Shown here in pieces: positions 26,435-33,034 of a stretch of 64,000 nucleotides of DNA. The DNA is taken from positions 124,001-188,000 of the forward strand of contig NZ_LQPP01000042.1 of NCBI RefSeq assembly GCF_002102345.1, in the 5' to 3' direction. Both the position numbers and the translations under genes were made by a program. The notes under the pieces were generated by a model that did no database searches, was not told the DNA's origin, and saw only the letters and a program-made list of their open reading frames with translations. The stretch comes from Mycolicibacterium peregrinum (lineage in GTDB: Bacteria > Actinomycetota > Actinomycetes > Mycobacteriales > Mycobacteriaceae). The first letter of the stretch is position 1. Each line of letters opens with the position of its first letter.

Positions 26435-27324
26435 TTCGCTCCTCCTGTGCAGGCCGCCGGACTCGGATGGTTCCCAGTCGGCGTGAAGAACGGGCAGAAC
26501 TGGCAGTTGTCAACGGTTTTCGGGAACCACGCCCACCGCTCGGGGTGCTGCTCAACCTCGAAGTCGTGGATGAGCACGATCGCGTTGTCAAGCCGTTCGA
26601 GGGTTTCGTCGACCAGGGCATCGTTGTACGGCTCGGTCCACAGGTGACTGGTGGATAGCTGCCCGGCGCGGGGCAGGAACCAGATGCCGACGCGCTCGAC
26701 GGTGAAGCCCTCGTTGCGGTAGCCGCGTCCGTAGGCGTGCGCCTGGCGGCGGTACACCTCGGACGGGCCGCGTTTGCGGTACTCGGTCATCTTGGAGACG
26801 CCGGGCACCTTGAGGTCGAGCACGGTGTTGGTCCAGGTGTCGAACAGGTCGCACGACCCGGTGAGGTCGGGCCGCACGGTGACGCGGCGTTCGGACAGCC
26901 ATCGGCCGATCGGCTTGCCGTCCAACCAGGTGCAACGTGCCGTCGGGTCGAGTAGGTGTGCGGCGACGATGCGGCCGTTGTCGAGTGCGACGGCCTGCTC
27001 CAGTTGGGCGTGCACCGCGGTGCCGACGTAGGCCGGGAGCGGGTCGCCGGCCGGGTTGATCCGATCGACCTGCATGAGCTTGCCCGCCAACTGCCGCAGG
27101 CACGGATGCCCGACCTCGCTGGGTCCGATCGCCTTCTGCTGCGACCGTGGCCGCGACGCATCGTGTTGGCGGATCAGTGTTTTGAGGTCGCCGAGCAGCG
27201 GATCAGCGCCGTTGCTGCTCGGCACGTCGACCTCGGTCCACAGTGTGTCCTGCTGCGTGGGAGCGGTGGACGAACCGTTGCCGGTGTCGACCGTCTCCCA
27301 CGCAATGTCAGCCATCGCGGTCAT
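26431..27324 (-). CDS. Cas4-type RecB-like exonuclease
   Basis: 297 residues from ATG 27324 (MTAMADIAWETVDTGNGSST). The nuclease core shows GPSEVGHPCLRQLAGKLM, the His in YVGTAVHAQLEQ, the Asp in LTGSCDLFD, TVLDLKVPG as the D-x-K motif, and YRRQAHAYGRGY as motif IV. One Cys near the N-terminus and three near the end (CQFCPFF, AAC) match the iron-sulfur cluster of Cas4. Mycobacteriophages use such enzymes for DNA end processing and recombination. No cas1, cas2 or CRISPR repeats are near. Confidence 0.9.
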   Translation of the reverse strand: MTAMADIAWETVDTGNGSSTAPTQQDTLWTEVDVPSSNGADPLLGDLKTLIRQHDASRPRSQQKAIGPSEVGHPCLRQLAGKLMQVDRINPAGDPLPAYVGTAVHAQLEQAVALDNGRIVAAHLLDPTARCTWLDGKPIGRWLSERRVTVRPDLTGSCDLFDTWTNTVLDLKVPGVSKMTEYRKRGPSEVYRRQAHAYGRGYRNEGFTVERVGIWFLPRAGQLSTSHLWTEPYNDALVDETLERLDNAIVLIHDFEVEQHPERWAWFPKTVDNCQFCPFFTPTGNHPSPAACTGGAK

Positions 27325-27404
27325 CGCCCGACCATCGCGCCGACGAGCAGGATGATCGCGAGTGCTCCGATGGCCGCGTATACGGTGGCCTCTGCGCTGC
27401 TCAT
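27321..27404 (-). CDS. 27-residue single-span membrane peptide
   Basis: A very short gene: MSSAEATVYAAIGALAIILL followed by VGAMVGR. It fills the gap between two larger genes, with a four-base ATGA overlap on its 3' side and one shared base on its 5' side. The hydrophobic part (about residues 8-25) would cross the membrane once, leaving a positive C-terminus. The exact fit into the overlapping operon is the main argument for translation. Confidence 0.65.
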   Translation of the reverse strand: MSSAEATVYAAIGALAIILLVGAMVGR

Positions 27405-27694
27405 CACTTCACCTCGAAACGACGCACTTCGGTCGTCGACTTGCACTCCTCGTAGACCTCGGGGTGCAGCGACTTCAGCAGCTTCTGATCGAGCGATGTC
27501 CGCTTGGACGACTTCCAGGTGACGACCGGGATGCCGTCGAGCAGCCCGACGTCGTCTGCGCCCATGGCTTCCTGGATCGCGGCCTTGGCCGACGCTTCGA
27601 GCTCGTCGATGCGGGCCGCCAGCTTGGCGCGTTCGTTGCGGCAGTAGGTGAGGATCTCGAACTGCGCGCGTACGGGATTCAAATCGGTGCTCAT
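27404..27694 (-). CDS. Exonuclease-associated hypothetical protein
   Basis: 96 residues from ATG 27694 (MSTDLNPVRAQFEILTYCRN). A helical first half (RAKLAARIDELEASAKAAIQ) is followed by a compact end with GIPVVTWKSSKRTSLDQKLL and a conserved-looking VRRFEVK terminus. Proteins with this WKxxxxxxLDxxxL pattern are often encoded beside phage YqaJ- or Cas4-type nucleases and are thought to assist them. No catalytic residues are seen. Confidence 0.68.
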   Translation of the reverse strand: MSTDLNPVRAQFEILTYCRNERAKLAARIDELEASAKAAIQEAMGADDVGLLDGIPVVTWKSSKRTSLDQKLLKSLHPEVYEECKSTTEVRRFEVK

Positions 27695-27704
27695 GGGGGT
27701 CCTT

Positions 27705-28070
27705 TCAGCGGCCGACCGGCACTGAGGCCAGTCGTTTCTTCTGGTCGTAGCGGCGTACGGATTCGGTGCGGTGCTGCTTGCGGCATGGGTCGCAGAACGG
27801 GGACCGCCCGTTGGCGAAGTCGTCGCACGACTGGCATTTGTGGCGAAGCTGACCGGTTTCCGGGTCGCGGCGGGCGTCCTCGAGTTCGTTGATCGACATG
27901 CCGCCCCACACGCCATGCCGTTCACCGCGGTCGATGGCGGCCTGGCCGCACTCGACCCGGACAGGGCAGCCGCTGCAGATGGCTTTCGCCGGCTCGGTGG
28001 GCTGCCCCTCACCGGGGAAGAACACTGCGGGATCGGTATCGGCGCACGCGGCGCGGACCTGCCACGTCAT
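27705..28070 (-). CDS. Phage WhiB-family transcription regulator with extra Cys cluster
   Basis: 121 residues from ATG 28070 (MTWQVRAACADTDPAVFFPG). The four cluster cysteines are Cys9, Cys32, Cys35 and Cys41 (AICSGCPVRVEC), followed by the turn GVWGG, which defines WhiB proteins that bind a [4Fe-4S] cluster and the sigma factor. After the usual end it has a second group, KCQSCDDFANGRSPFCDPC, and a basic tail (KQHRTESVRRYDQKKR). Phage WhiB proteins such as TM4 WhiBTM4 act against host WhiB2. The extra Cys group could be a zinc finger. Confidence 0.9.
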   Translation of the reverse strand: MTWQVRAACADTDPAVFFPGEGQPTEPAKAICSGCPVRVECGQAAIDRGERHGVWGGMSINELEDARRDPETGQLRHKCQSCDDFANGRSPFCDPCRKQHRTESVRRYDQKKRLASVPVGR

Positions 28071-28354
28071 GACCCGCCGCCTTGCTTGTGCAGCCACGTG
28101 GTGAGCTCGTCGATCATCTGCTCGGCGAGCGCCTGGTCCAGGGGCACGAACGGCGTGCAGTACCGGTGCACGATGTGAGCTGTCCAGTCGGTCATGCCCA
28201 TGTGGTGCGAGTGTGCGGCCAGCTGATCGAGCACGTACTCAGCGCCTTCGCGTTCGGACCAGGTGACGACGGCCCCGGACTGCGGCGAGAGATAGAGCTG
28301 ACCGTTGGGCAGTTGGATGGCGTACTGGATTGCGAAATCGTTTGGCGCGCTCAC
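28067..28354 (-). CDS. Hypothetical phage protein
   Basis: 95 residues from GTG 28354 in a GTGA overlap. A beta-rich first half (YAIQLPNGQLYLSPQSGAVV) is followed by helices containing several His (AHSHHMGMTDWTAHIVHRYC). Not recognised. Its stop overlaps the WhiB start by four bases, so the two are translated together. Confidence 0.65.
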   Translation of the reverse strand: MSAPNDFAIQYAIQLPNGQLYLSPQSGAVVTWSEREGAEYVLDQLAAHSHHMGMTDWTAHIVHRYCTPFVPLDQALAEQMIDELTTWLHKQGGGS

Positions 28355-28596
28355 GATGCCGCCGCCTGGGTGTAGCGGCTGGCCGGGTTGAGCGGATGCT
28401 CGGCGGTCAGCGGGTAGCGGGGGAGTGTGCGGACCTCGGCCACCACGGCGACGAGCTCGGTGTACCGGCCGACCGGGGGGAGTTGGGCGAGTATGTGCCA
28501 CTCGGGTGGGGTGATGTTCGCGATGAACCGGTCGACGAACTCGGTGTCGGTGGTGATCGTCTTGGCCTTCGGCAGTCCACCATTCAGCACGGTCAC
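28351..28596 (-). CDS. Hypothetical phage protein
   Basis: 81 residues from ATG 28596 (MTVLNGGLPKAKTITTDTEF). The middle (FIANITPPEWHILAQLPPVG) is compact, and the end is Ala/Ser-rich. Four-base overlaps on both sides. No family or motif recognised. Confidence 0.62.
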   Translation of the reverse strand: MTVLNGGLPKAKTITTDTEFVDRFIANITPPEWHILAQLPPVGRYTELVAVVAEVRTLPRYPLTAEHPLNPASRYTQAAAS

Positions 28597-28856
28597 GGCT
28601 CGACCGCCTCAACCTCGACGGGATGCTGCACCAGCTCCTCGGGCACGATGATCACGGCCTCAGGCTGCAGGGCGTCGAACGCCTTCGCCGGGATCCGGAT
28701 CGTCACCTTGACCGCCACCTGATCCGCCGACAGGACCGCGGGCTTGCCCTGGGTCAGCCGCGCGAGCTTGGCGCGGGTGACGTGCTTCGCGCCGTACCTG
28801 CTGCGTTCGCCTTCGACCGTGAGATACCCGGTCGCCTCGACCATTTCGCCGCTCAT
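28593..28856 (-). CDS. Hypothetical phage protein
   Basis: 87 residues from ATG 28856 (MSGEMVEATGYLTVEGERSR). Basic central helix (YGAKHVTRAKLARLTQGKP) followed by a beta strand pair (AVKVTIRIPAKAFDALQPEA) and an acidic end. It could bind nucleic acid or a partner protein, but no known family is seen. Overlaps its neighbours by four bases. Confidence 0.62.
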   Translation of the reverse strand: MSGEMVEATGYLTVEGERSRYGAKHVTRAKLARLTQGKPAVLSADQVAVKVTIRIPAKAFDALQPEAVIIVPEELVQHPVEVEAVEP

Positions 28857-29143
28857 CGCTGGGCCGCCAATCGGTTGATCCGCCGCGACCTGCGTGCCTG
28901 CTTGTTCCGGCGCCGACGATCCGCGATCACCGCCGGATCCACAGTCCCCGAATAGATGTGGCCGAGGCGCTGCAGCGCGACCATCGCCTGCGACGCCGCC
29001 TCAAACTTGCGCTCACCCGGCTTCCATTCGCCCAGCAGTGGACTGGTGTCGACGGTGTCGCCGGCCAGACCACCGGCCTGGGTCACCTGCTGGCGTTCCT
29101 CGTCGGTGAGGATGGGCGCGGTGATGCGAAATGACTTGGGCAT
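28853..29143 (-). CDS. Hypothetical phage protein
   Basis: 96 residues from ATG 29143 (MPKSFRITAPILTDEERQQV). A middle with GEWKPGERKFEAASQAMVAL is followed by a strongly basic end (ADRRRRNKQARRSRRINRLA) that may bind nucleic acid. The larger frame upstream is shadow. Its start overlaps the stop of the 52-residue membrane gene by one base. The function is unknown. Confidence 0.62.
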   Translation of the reverse strand: MPKSFRITAPILTDEERQQVTQAGGLAGDTVDTSPLLGEWKPGERKFEAASQAMVALQRLGHIYSGTVDPAVIADRRRRNKQARRSRRINRLAAQR

Positions 29144-29301
29144 CAGTGGTCTCCTGTGCGTTCGGTGAAGTCGGCGGCGATCGCGAAGCCCATGGCGACG
29201 GCCAGCGAGGTGCCGAACATGGTGGGTGTGCCGACGACGAGCGCGGCGAGGGCGAAACCGAGGGCGGCAGCGGCGATGTAGGTGAGCAGACGCGGCGTCA
29301 T
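29143..29301 (-). CDS. 52-residue membrane protein with two hydrophobic spans
   Basis: Reads MTPRLLTYIAAAALGFALAA and continues to a polar end (FTERTGDH). Two hydrophobic stretches (residues about 6-24 and 28-43) suggest a hairpin in the membrane. The start is in an ATGA overlap with the secreted-protein gene, and the stop shares one base with the next ATG. It may help alter the lysogen envelope, but this is only inference. Confidence 0.65.
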   Translation of the reverse strand: MTPRLLTYIAAAALGFALAALVVGTPTMFGTSLAVAMGFAIAADFTERTGDH

Positions 29302-29648
29302 CGGACCGCACCTCCACAGCCGCCCGGGCCGGCCACCGGCGGCGGTGCCGGGGCATCAGCCACCACGCAGACGATCGGGTTCCACACGCGGCCCACGAAC
29401 GGGGCCACGAAGTTGTCGGTGTGCCACTTCGTTCCGTCGGGGAACGTCTGGCCGTCACACCAACCGCCCCAACCGGTTTGGGTGCCGCCGCCCGGGCACC
29501 AGACGGGCGGGATCGGCCAGTACGGATCCGGTGCGGCTTTGGCCGGCGCAGTGGCCGCAGCGATGCCGGTACCGGCCAGCACGGTGATCGAGGCTGCGGC
29601 GGCGAGGATCCGGCGCGCGGTGCGCCAGTGCATAGTGCGGCGCTTCAC
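29298..29648 (-). CDS. Secreted Cys/Trp-rich phage protein
   Basis: 116 residues from GTG 29648 (GTGA overlap with the previous gene). A basic N-terminus (KRRTMHWRTARR), a hydrophobic core (ILAAAASITVLAGTGIAAAT) and a likely signal peptidase site after PAKAA give a mature protein starting near DPYWPIPPVWCPGGG. The repeated motif W-C-x-G-G (WCPGGG, GGWCDGQTFPDG) and two more Cys suggest disulfides. Such small secreted proteins are common in mycobacteria and their phages. Their function is not known. Confidence 0.75.
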   Translation of the reverse strand: MKRRTMHWRTARRILAAAASITVLAGTGIAAATAPAKAAPDPYWPIPPVWCPGGGTQTGWGGWCDGQTFPDGTKWHTDNFVAPFVGRVWNPIVCVVADAPAPPPVAGPGGCGGAVR

Positions 29649-30022
29649 GCTGCGACCGCCGCGGTGAGGGCGAGCTGCGGGGTGCGGGGGCCGCGAGCCA
29701 GCCGCCACGCGGCGAGCATCCCGGCAGCGTGATCGACGGGCCACGGCTCAGACACCGCAGCCGGTACCGGCATGAGTGCAGTTGCGACGTGCACCAAGTC
29801 AGCCGCGTTGCACAGTCGCGTCATCGCGACCTGGTGCACACCGATCGGGTCGGCGGCGAGCTTGCGGGCCTGGTCCTCCAGGTCATCGCACAGGTTGCGG
29901 AGGTACAGCAGGTCGGACCAGGATTCGACGTCATCGTCGCTCATGACGTACGGGTAGTCGGGGAACGGCGGCAGCGCGTCCCACTTCTTGTGGTGGGCGG
30001 CGATACGATCGGTAGAGCTCAC
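29645..30022 (-). CDS. Hypothetical phage protein, first gene of the early operon
   Basis: 125 residues from ATG 30022 (MSSTDRIAAHHKKWDALPPF). A helical middle (LLYLRNLCDDLEDQARKLAA) and an Ala-rich end (LTAAVAA). A run of AAAAGGAAGAAGG lies about ten bases before the start, a clear ribosome site. It may be the first gene of the long leftward operon. The function is unknown. Confidence 0.62.
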   Translation of the reverse strand: MSSTDRIAAHHKKWDALPPFPDYPYVMSDDDVESWSDLLYLRNLCDDLEDQARKLAADPIGVHQVAMTRLCNAADLVHVATALMPVPAAVSEPWPVDHAAGMLAAWRLARGPRTPQLALTAAVAA

Positions 30023-30084
30023 AACGGACCTTCTTCCTTTTGTGGGTGAAGGCCCCGGCCGTGGCAGCGGCGCGGGGCCGCTTA

Positions 30085-30453
30085 CTACGGGGAGTCGAGC
30101 GATTCGGCCGCCGCGAACTGGGCGGCGCGATCACGCAATGCGTCAGCGAGATTCAGCAGGTCGTTCAGGGCTTGGACCGTCGACACGCGCAGCGCGAAAG
30201 CGTCGATGTCGTCGGCGGCCCGGGCCAGCAGCGCTGAATCGGCCATGCGGGAGTAGTCCCCCGGGGAGGGCGACGGGTCGGGGGATGGGCCGTCGCTCAC
30301 CTCCCCGGGGGTGTGCGCGTGCTGCGTCCCCTCAGCACGCCGCGTCTCCTCGTCGGTGACCGGCAGATCCACATCGCGGGTCTCGACCGTGAACGCCTTG
30401 CAGAACGAGACACCCGCGGCGACACCGGCCCTGGCGATATCAACGAGGTTCAT
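30085..30453 (-). CDS. Hypothetical phage protein
   Basis: 122 residues from ATG 30453 (MNLVDIARAGVAAGVSFCKA). A first part of about 25 hydrophobic or neutral residues could touch the membrane. A Pro/Ser/Asp-rich linker (PSPDPSPSPGDY) leads to an Ala/Leu/Asp-rich helical end (LARAADDIDAFALRVSTVQA). No family recognised. It is separated by 62 bases from the next gene. Confidence 0.58.
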   Translation of the reverse strand: MNLVDIARAGVAAGVSFCKAFTVETRDVDLPVTDEETRRAEGTQHAHTPGEVSDGPSPDPSPSPGDYSRMADSALLARAADDIDAFALRVSTVQALNDLLNLADALRDRAAQFAAAESLDSP

Positions 30454-30575
30454 GCCGTCACCCGCGCACCGCCGTCGGTGGCGCCCGGGGCCGGCACCCG
30501 GTGTGAATTTTCCGGCCCCGGGACATCCCCAGCTCCTACGCTGCGTGTGTCAGCACCAGCAGAAGGAGAAGCATC

Positions 30576-30938
30576 TTGGATAAGGAACTGATCGTCCCCG
30601 GCCACCTGGAGATCGCAACCGAGGCCGCTACCCGGCTGCAGAGCGGGGAGTGGAGTACCAACGAGGTTCTGATCGCCGCCCTTGCCGATCTCGAATCGTT
30701 CGTCCGTACTCCGCCGGGCGATCAGCCGTTCATCGACGCCGGCCCGCTGGAGCCGTTCCCGATCACGAAGATGGTCGTCAACAGCTTCGAGGAACTGTCG
30801 AATGCCACCAGCGGCCAGGTCTCGTACGGGTTCGCCGCGGTGCAGCAAATCGGTTTCATCGTTGCCGCGGTGAAGGGGCTGGAGGCGATGGTTCAGGGGC
30901 TGGGCCGTCGAGTCGCCCAGCTGGAGGAGCAGCGCTGA
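30576..30938 (+). CDS. Hypothetical protein on the lysogenic strand
   Basis: 120 residues from TTG 30576, nine bases after an AAGGAG ribosome site. One of only two plus-strand genes in the prophage. The body is helical (LEIATEAATRLQSGEWSTNE, VQQIGFIVAAVKGLEAMVQG) and ends in a short coiled coil (LGRRVAQLEEQR). No known family. Facing away from the early operon and next to the regulators, it may be expressed in the lysogen, which would fit an immunity or exclusion role. This is inferred only from position. Confidence 0.68.
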   Translation: MDKELIVPGHLEIATEAATRLQSGEWSTNEVLIAALADLESFVRTPPGDQPFIDAGPLEPFPITKMVVNSFEELSNATSGQVSYGFAAVQQIGFIVAAVKGLEAMVQGLGRRVAQLEEQR

Positions 30939-30949
30939 CTGGCAGACGC

Positions 30950-31174
30950 TCATGCGCTGGCCTTCGTGTCGTTGGCCAGCAGGTCGCCCGCGGTGACTCC
31001 GAGCGCGCGGGCGATCCGGTCGAGTTCGTCGACGGTGAACTCCGACGCTCCGAGCATCTTCCGGGACATCGTTGATCGGGCGATGCCGACCGAGTCGGCG
31101 AGTGCCTGCTGATTCAGGCGCCGCCGGGCCAATTCGACCCTGATGGCTTCAGAGAGCCGCTCACTTGCCGTCAT
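30950..31174 (-). CDS. Xre-type repressor-like regulator
   Basis: 74 residues from ATG 31174. The helix-turn-helix is LNQQALADSVGIARSTMSRK (about residues 19-38), followed by FTVDELDRIARALGVTAGDL, the standard second half of the Cro/CI DNA-binding domain. No C-terminal dimer or cleavage domain is present. It lies at the head of the leftward early genes, divergent from a second regulator, with shared operators between them. It is probably the Cro or the repressor of the lysogeny switch; which one cannot be told from sequence. Confidence 0.88.
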   Translation of the reverse strand: MTASERLSEAIRVELARRRLNQQALADSVGIARSTMSRKMLGASEFTVDELDRIARALGVTAGDLLANDTKASA

Positions 31175-31181
31175 GGGTAGG

Positions 31182-31210
31182 AGTAGATCCCATGGGTGGG
31201 ATTAATGCAA
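31182..31210 (-). promoter_or_regulatory. Promoter of the minus-strand regulator, leaderless
   Basis: On the minus strand TTGCAT (31205-31210) and TCTACT (31182-31187) are separated by 17 bases. The ATG at 31174 lies seven bases after the -10, where transcription should begin, so the mRNA would have no leader. The first operator copy fills the spacer. Confidence 0.65.
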
Positions 31211-31237
31211 GGCCGCCACACCCATGGGTGGGATTAA
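31189..31237. promoter_or_regulatory. Two direct-repeat operators of the lysogeny switch
   Basis: CCCATGGGTGGGATTAA occurs exactly at 31189-31205 and 31221-31237, 32 bases apart (about three helical turns). Each copy contains the palindrome CCCATGGG. The first covers the spacer of the minus-strand promoter. A related TCATGGGTAGGA lies at 31171-31182. These are the likely binding sites for one or both flanking regulators. Confidence 0.8.
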
Positions 31238-31292
31238 ATCCCGTGAACTTGTGATCTTGGTATCGTTTGTGGGATGTTGGCCCATCTATCGG

Positions 31293-31320
31293 TTGAATTG
31301 GCGCAAATGTGGGATATGCT
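31293..31320 (+). promoter_or_regulatory. Promoter of the plus-strand regulator, leaderless
   Basis: TTGAAT (31293-31298), 16 bases, then TATGCT (31315-31320). The ATG at 31327 is seven bases past the -10, so transcription probably begins at the start codon. Confidence 0.65.
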
Positions 31321-31326
31321 CTCGCC

Positions 31327-31638
31327 ATGACCAACGTGATCGATTTCCCCAAGCCGCTGTCGGATGGCTGGAAACGAGTGGCGGCGGAAGTTCGCGCAGA
31401 AGTGGCGCGAGCGAATCTCAAGCAGTCGCAGCTGTCTGAGCTGACCGGAATCTCAACGTCGACGCTGAACCGGCGGCTGAGCCCCAAGGTGGAGCGTGAT
31501 TCATTCCAGGTCTTCGAGCTGGAGCGGATCGCGTCCGTGCTCGGGGTCGATATGAAGAAGTTTTTCGCCTCGGTGGACGACGGGCGGGGCCCCGACGACG
31601 GAGGCACTCACGCCCCCGTAAACAAACCGGTAGGTTAG
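31327..31638 (+). CDS. Helix-turn-helix regulator, lysogeny switch partner
   Basis: 103 residues from ATG 31327 (MTNVIDFPKPLSDGWKRVAA); an upstream ATG at 31309 would place the start before the -10 box. The DNA-binding domain is LKQSQLSELTGISTSTLNRR, followed by VFELERIASVLGVDMKKFFA. The end is Asp/Gly/Pro-rich and flexible. It is divergent from the other Xre regulator over shared operators, as in phage immunity regions. It is the last phage gene before the host sequence. Confidence 0.85.
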   Translation: MTNVIDFPKPLSDGWKRVAAEVRAEVARANLKQSQLSELTGISTSTLNRRLSPKVERDSFQVFELERIASVLGVDMKKFFASVDDGRGPDDGGTHAPVNKPVG

Positions 31639-31688
31639 CGGGTACCGCCGGTACCACGTCAAGGGGTGTCCGGCCCGGGGTCCACCCA

Positions 31689-31744
31689 CCAGATTGCATC
31701 CAGGGACGGAATCAGGCGGCGATTTGTCCCTGAATGCAATCTGG
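31689..31744. repeat. 19-bp inverted repeat at the prophage-host border
   Basis: 31689-31707 pairs with 31726-31744 (one mismatch, 18-base loop), spanning the stop codon of the host gene. Arms contain CCAGATTGCAT. There is no T-run, so it is a poor terminator. It may belong to the attachment region or act as a roadblock between convergent genes. Confidence 0.7.
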
Positions 31745-32590
31745 ATGCCAGCCGCGGCTGCGCAGCGCCTGCTCGACCCGCGCGAGGACGTCGACGATGT
31801 TGTCCTCGGCGATCACGCGGATGACGATCCAGCCCATGGCCTCCAGCATCCGCAGGGTCTTCCGGTCCTGCACATAACGCCTGCGGTCCGACTGGTGGAA
31901 GATGCCGTCGTAATTGACCCCGACCATGAACCGCTGCCAGCCCATGTCCAACTTTGCGACGATGCGGCCGCGTCCTTGCATCACCACGATCTGGGTCTGG
32001 TCGGGCGGCATTCCGGCGTCGGTCAATTGCAGGCGCAGCCAAGTCTCGCGCGGTGAATCGGCGCCGGAATCGACCAGTGGCAACGCCACTTTGAGGGCCC
32101 GGATCCCACGGATCCCCGGGTAGCGGTCGATGAGCGGGGTCACGTCGTCGGCGGTGACCTGGAGAGTCCACGCCAAAGCGTCGATGCGGGCGACAGCGTC
32201 ATCGCGTGGGAGGTGACGGCCCAGGTCGAAAGCCGTCCGCACCGGTGTGGTCACCGGCAGTCCGACCACGCGTTTGATCTCGTCGTCGGCGAGCGTCTCG
32301 TTGCGCACGATCAATCCGCTGGGTGGGCGGCCGTTGCGCCAGATGAGTTCGATCGGGATGTCGGCATCGACATAGGAGGCCCCGTGCAGCGCGGATGCGG
32401 CGACCCCCGCGATCACCGCCCGGCGCCTCGACCACAGCCAGGCGCCAATGGTTCGGTCACGCAGCGTGGGTTCGGCTGGTGCATACACGTCGGGAAAAAT
32501 CCGTTGGTAGTGATGCCTGAGGTCGTTGCGCGTCACGAGCCCCTCGGCCAACGCTTCGCTGCCGATGAACACCCTTGCCACCGCCGTCAT
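31712..32590 (-). CDS. AbiEi-like N-terminus with DUF559 nuclease-like domain
   Basis: 292 residues from ATG 32590. Residues 1 to about 110 (LVTRNDLRHHYQRIFPDVYA, AVIAGVAASALHGASYVD) match the winged-helix region of AbiEi-type antitoxins. Residues about 200-280 (VAKLDMGWQRFMVGVNYDGI, YVQDRKTLRMLEAMGWIVIR) match the DUF559/Vsr-like nuclease fold. In most relatives the second strand reads VEYDG; here it is VNYDG, so a probable metal-binding Glu is Asn. Single genes of this type are frequent in mycobacteria and have no clear toxin partner. It is probably the first host gene after the prophage. Confidence 0.78.
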   Translation of the reverse strand: MTAVARVFIGSEALAEGLVTRNDLRHHYQRIFPDVYAPAEPTLRDRTIGAWLWSRRRAVIAGVAASALHGASYVDADIPIELIWRNGRPPSGLIVRNETLADDEIKRVVGLPVTTPVRTAFDLGRHLPRDDAVARIDALAWTLQVTADDVTPLIDRYPGIRGIRALKVALPLVDSGADSPRETWLRLQLTDAGMPPDQTQIVVMQGRGRIVAKLDMGWQRFMVGVNYDGIFHQSDRRRYVQDRKTLRMLEAMGWIVIRVIAEDNIVDVLARVEQALRSRGWHPDCIQGQIAA

Positions 32591-32749
32591 TGCGGCATGC
32601 TCGCACCCCGCACCGACATGCCATCGAGATTGAGGTGAGGGACAGAATCGGCCGGATCCTTGTCCCTGACCTCAATCTCGGCGGAAGGGGCGTGGAACCC
32701 TCGGCGGAACGGCCGCGGAGCGCTCGGCGCAGGGCTGCGGAGCTGCGTT

Positions 32750-32779
32750 TTGGAGCCGACACCGGTCAACCGTTACTCT
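32750..32779 (+). promoter_or_regulatory. Possible rpmF promoter
   Basis: TTGGAG (32750-32755), 18 bases, then TACTCT (32774-32779), about 63 bases before the rpmF start. No other feature is seen between 32591 and 32842. Confidence 0.45.
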
Positions 32780-32842
32780 GTAGGGCAGTCGTCTGCCGCT
32801 GCGATTCGCGCGGCAACAACCCAGAACAAGGAGATGCACGTC

Positions 32843-33016
32843 ATGGCTGTGCCCAAGCGCAGAATGTCGCGCGCGAACACCCGTAGCCGGCGCGCGCAGT
32901 GGAAGGCCGAGGCCACCGGTCTCGTCGGCGTCAGTGTCGCCGGTCAGCAGCACAAGGTGCCGCGTCGTCTGCTCAAGGCCGCCCGTCTCGGCCTGGTCGA
33001 CCTCGACAAGCGCTAG
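32843..33016 (+). CDS. rpmF: Ribosomal protein L32
   Basis: 57 residues from ATG 32843 after an AAGGAG site. MAVPKRRMSRANTRSRRAQW and the end HKVPRRLLKAARLGLVDLDK are diagnostic for bL32. The four zinc-binding Cys found in many bL32 proteins are absent, as in other mycobacterial RpmF proteins. It is a component of the large ribosomal subunit and lies just upstream of mprA, as in M. tuberculosis. A very strong terminator follows directly, so it is a single-gene transcript. Confidence 0.97.
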   Translation: MAVPKRRMSRANTRSRRAQWKAEATGLVGVSVAGQQHKVPRRLLKAARLGLVDLDKR

Positions 33017-33034
33017 AACCGCAGAGACTTCTTC

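Larger units (their letters stand above)
1..31650. mobile_element. Siphovirus prophage, right part (left end outside the window)
   Basis: A continuous block of phage genes in canonical order on the minus strand: regulators, replication and recombination genes, HNH, small and large terminase, portal, protease, capsid, connectors, tail tube, tail chaperones, tape measure and minor tail proteins. The first gene at the left edge is cut, so the element extends beyond the window. The right end is placed between the stop of the last regulator (31638) and a conserved mycobacterial gene ending at 31712. I see no integrase, lysin or holin, which should lie to the left. The junction is an estimate because only one end is visible and no att repeat can be matched. 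Confidence 0.93.

Noticed and set aside
26431..27324. CRISPR-Cas locus suggested by the Cas4-like protein
   Set aside because: No cas1, cas2, effector gene or repeat array; phage Cas4-type exonucleases occur alone.
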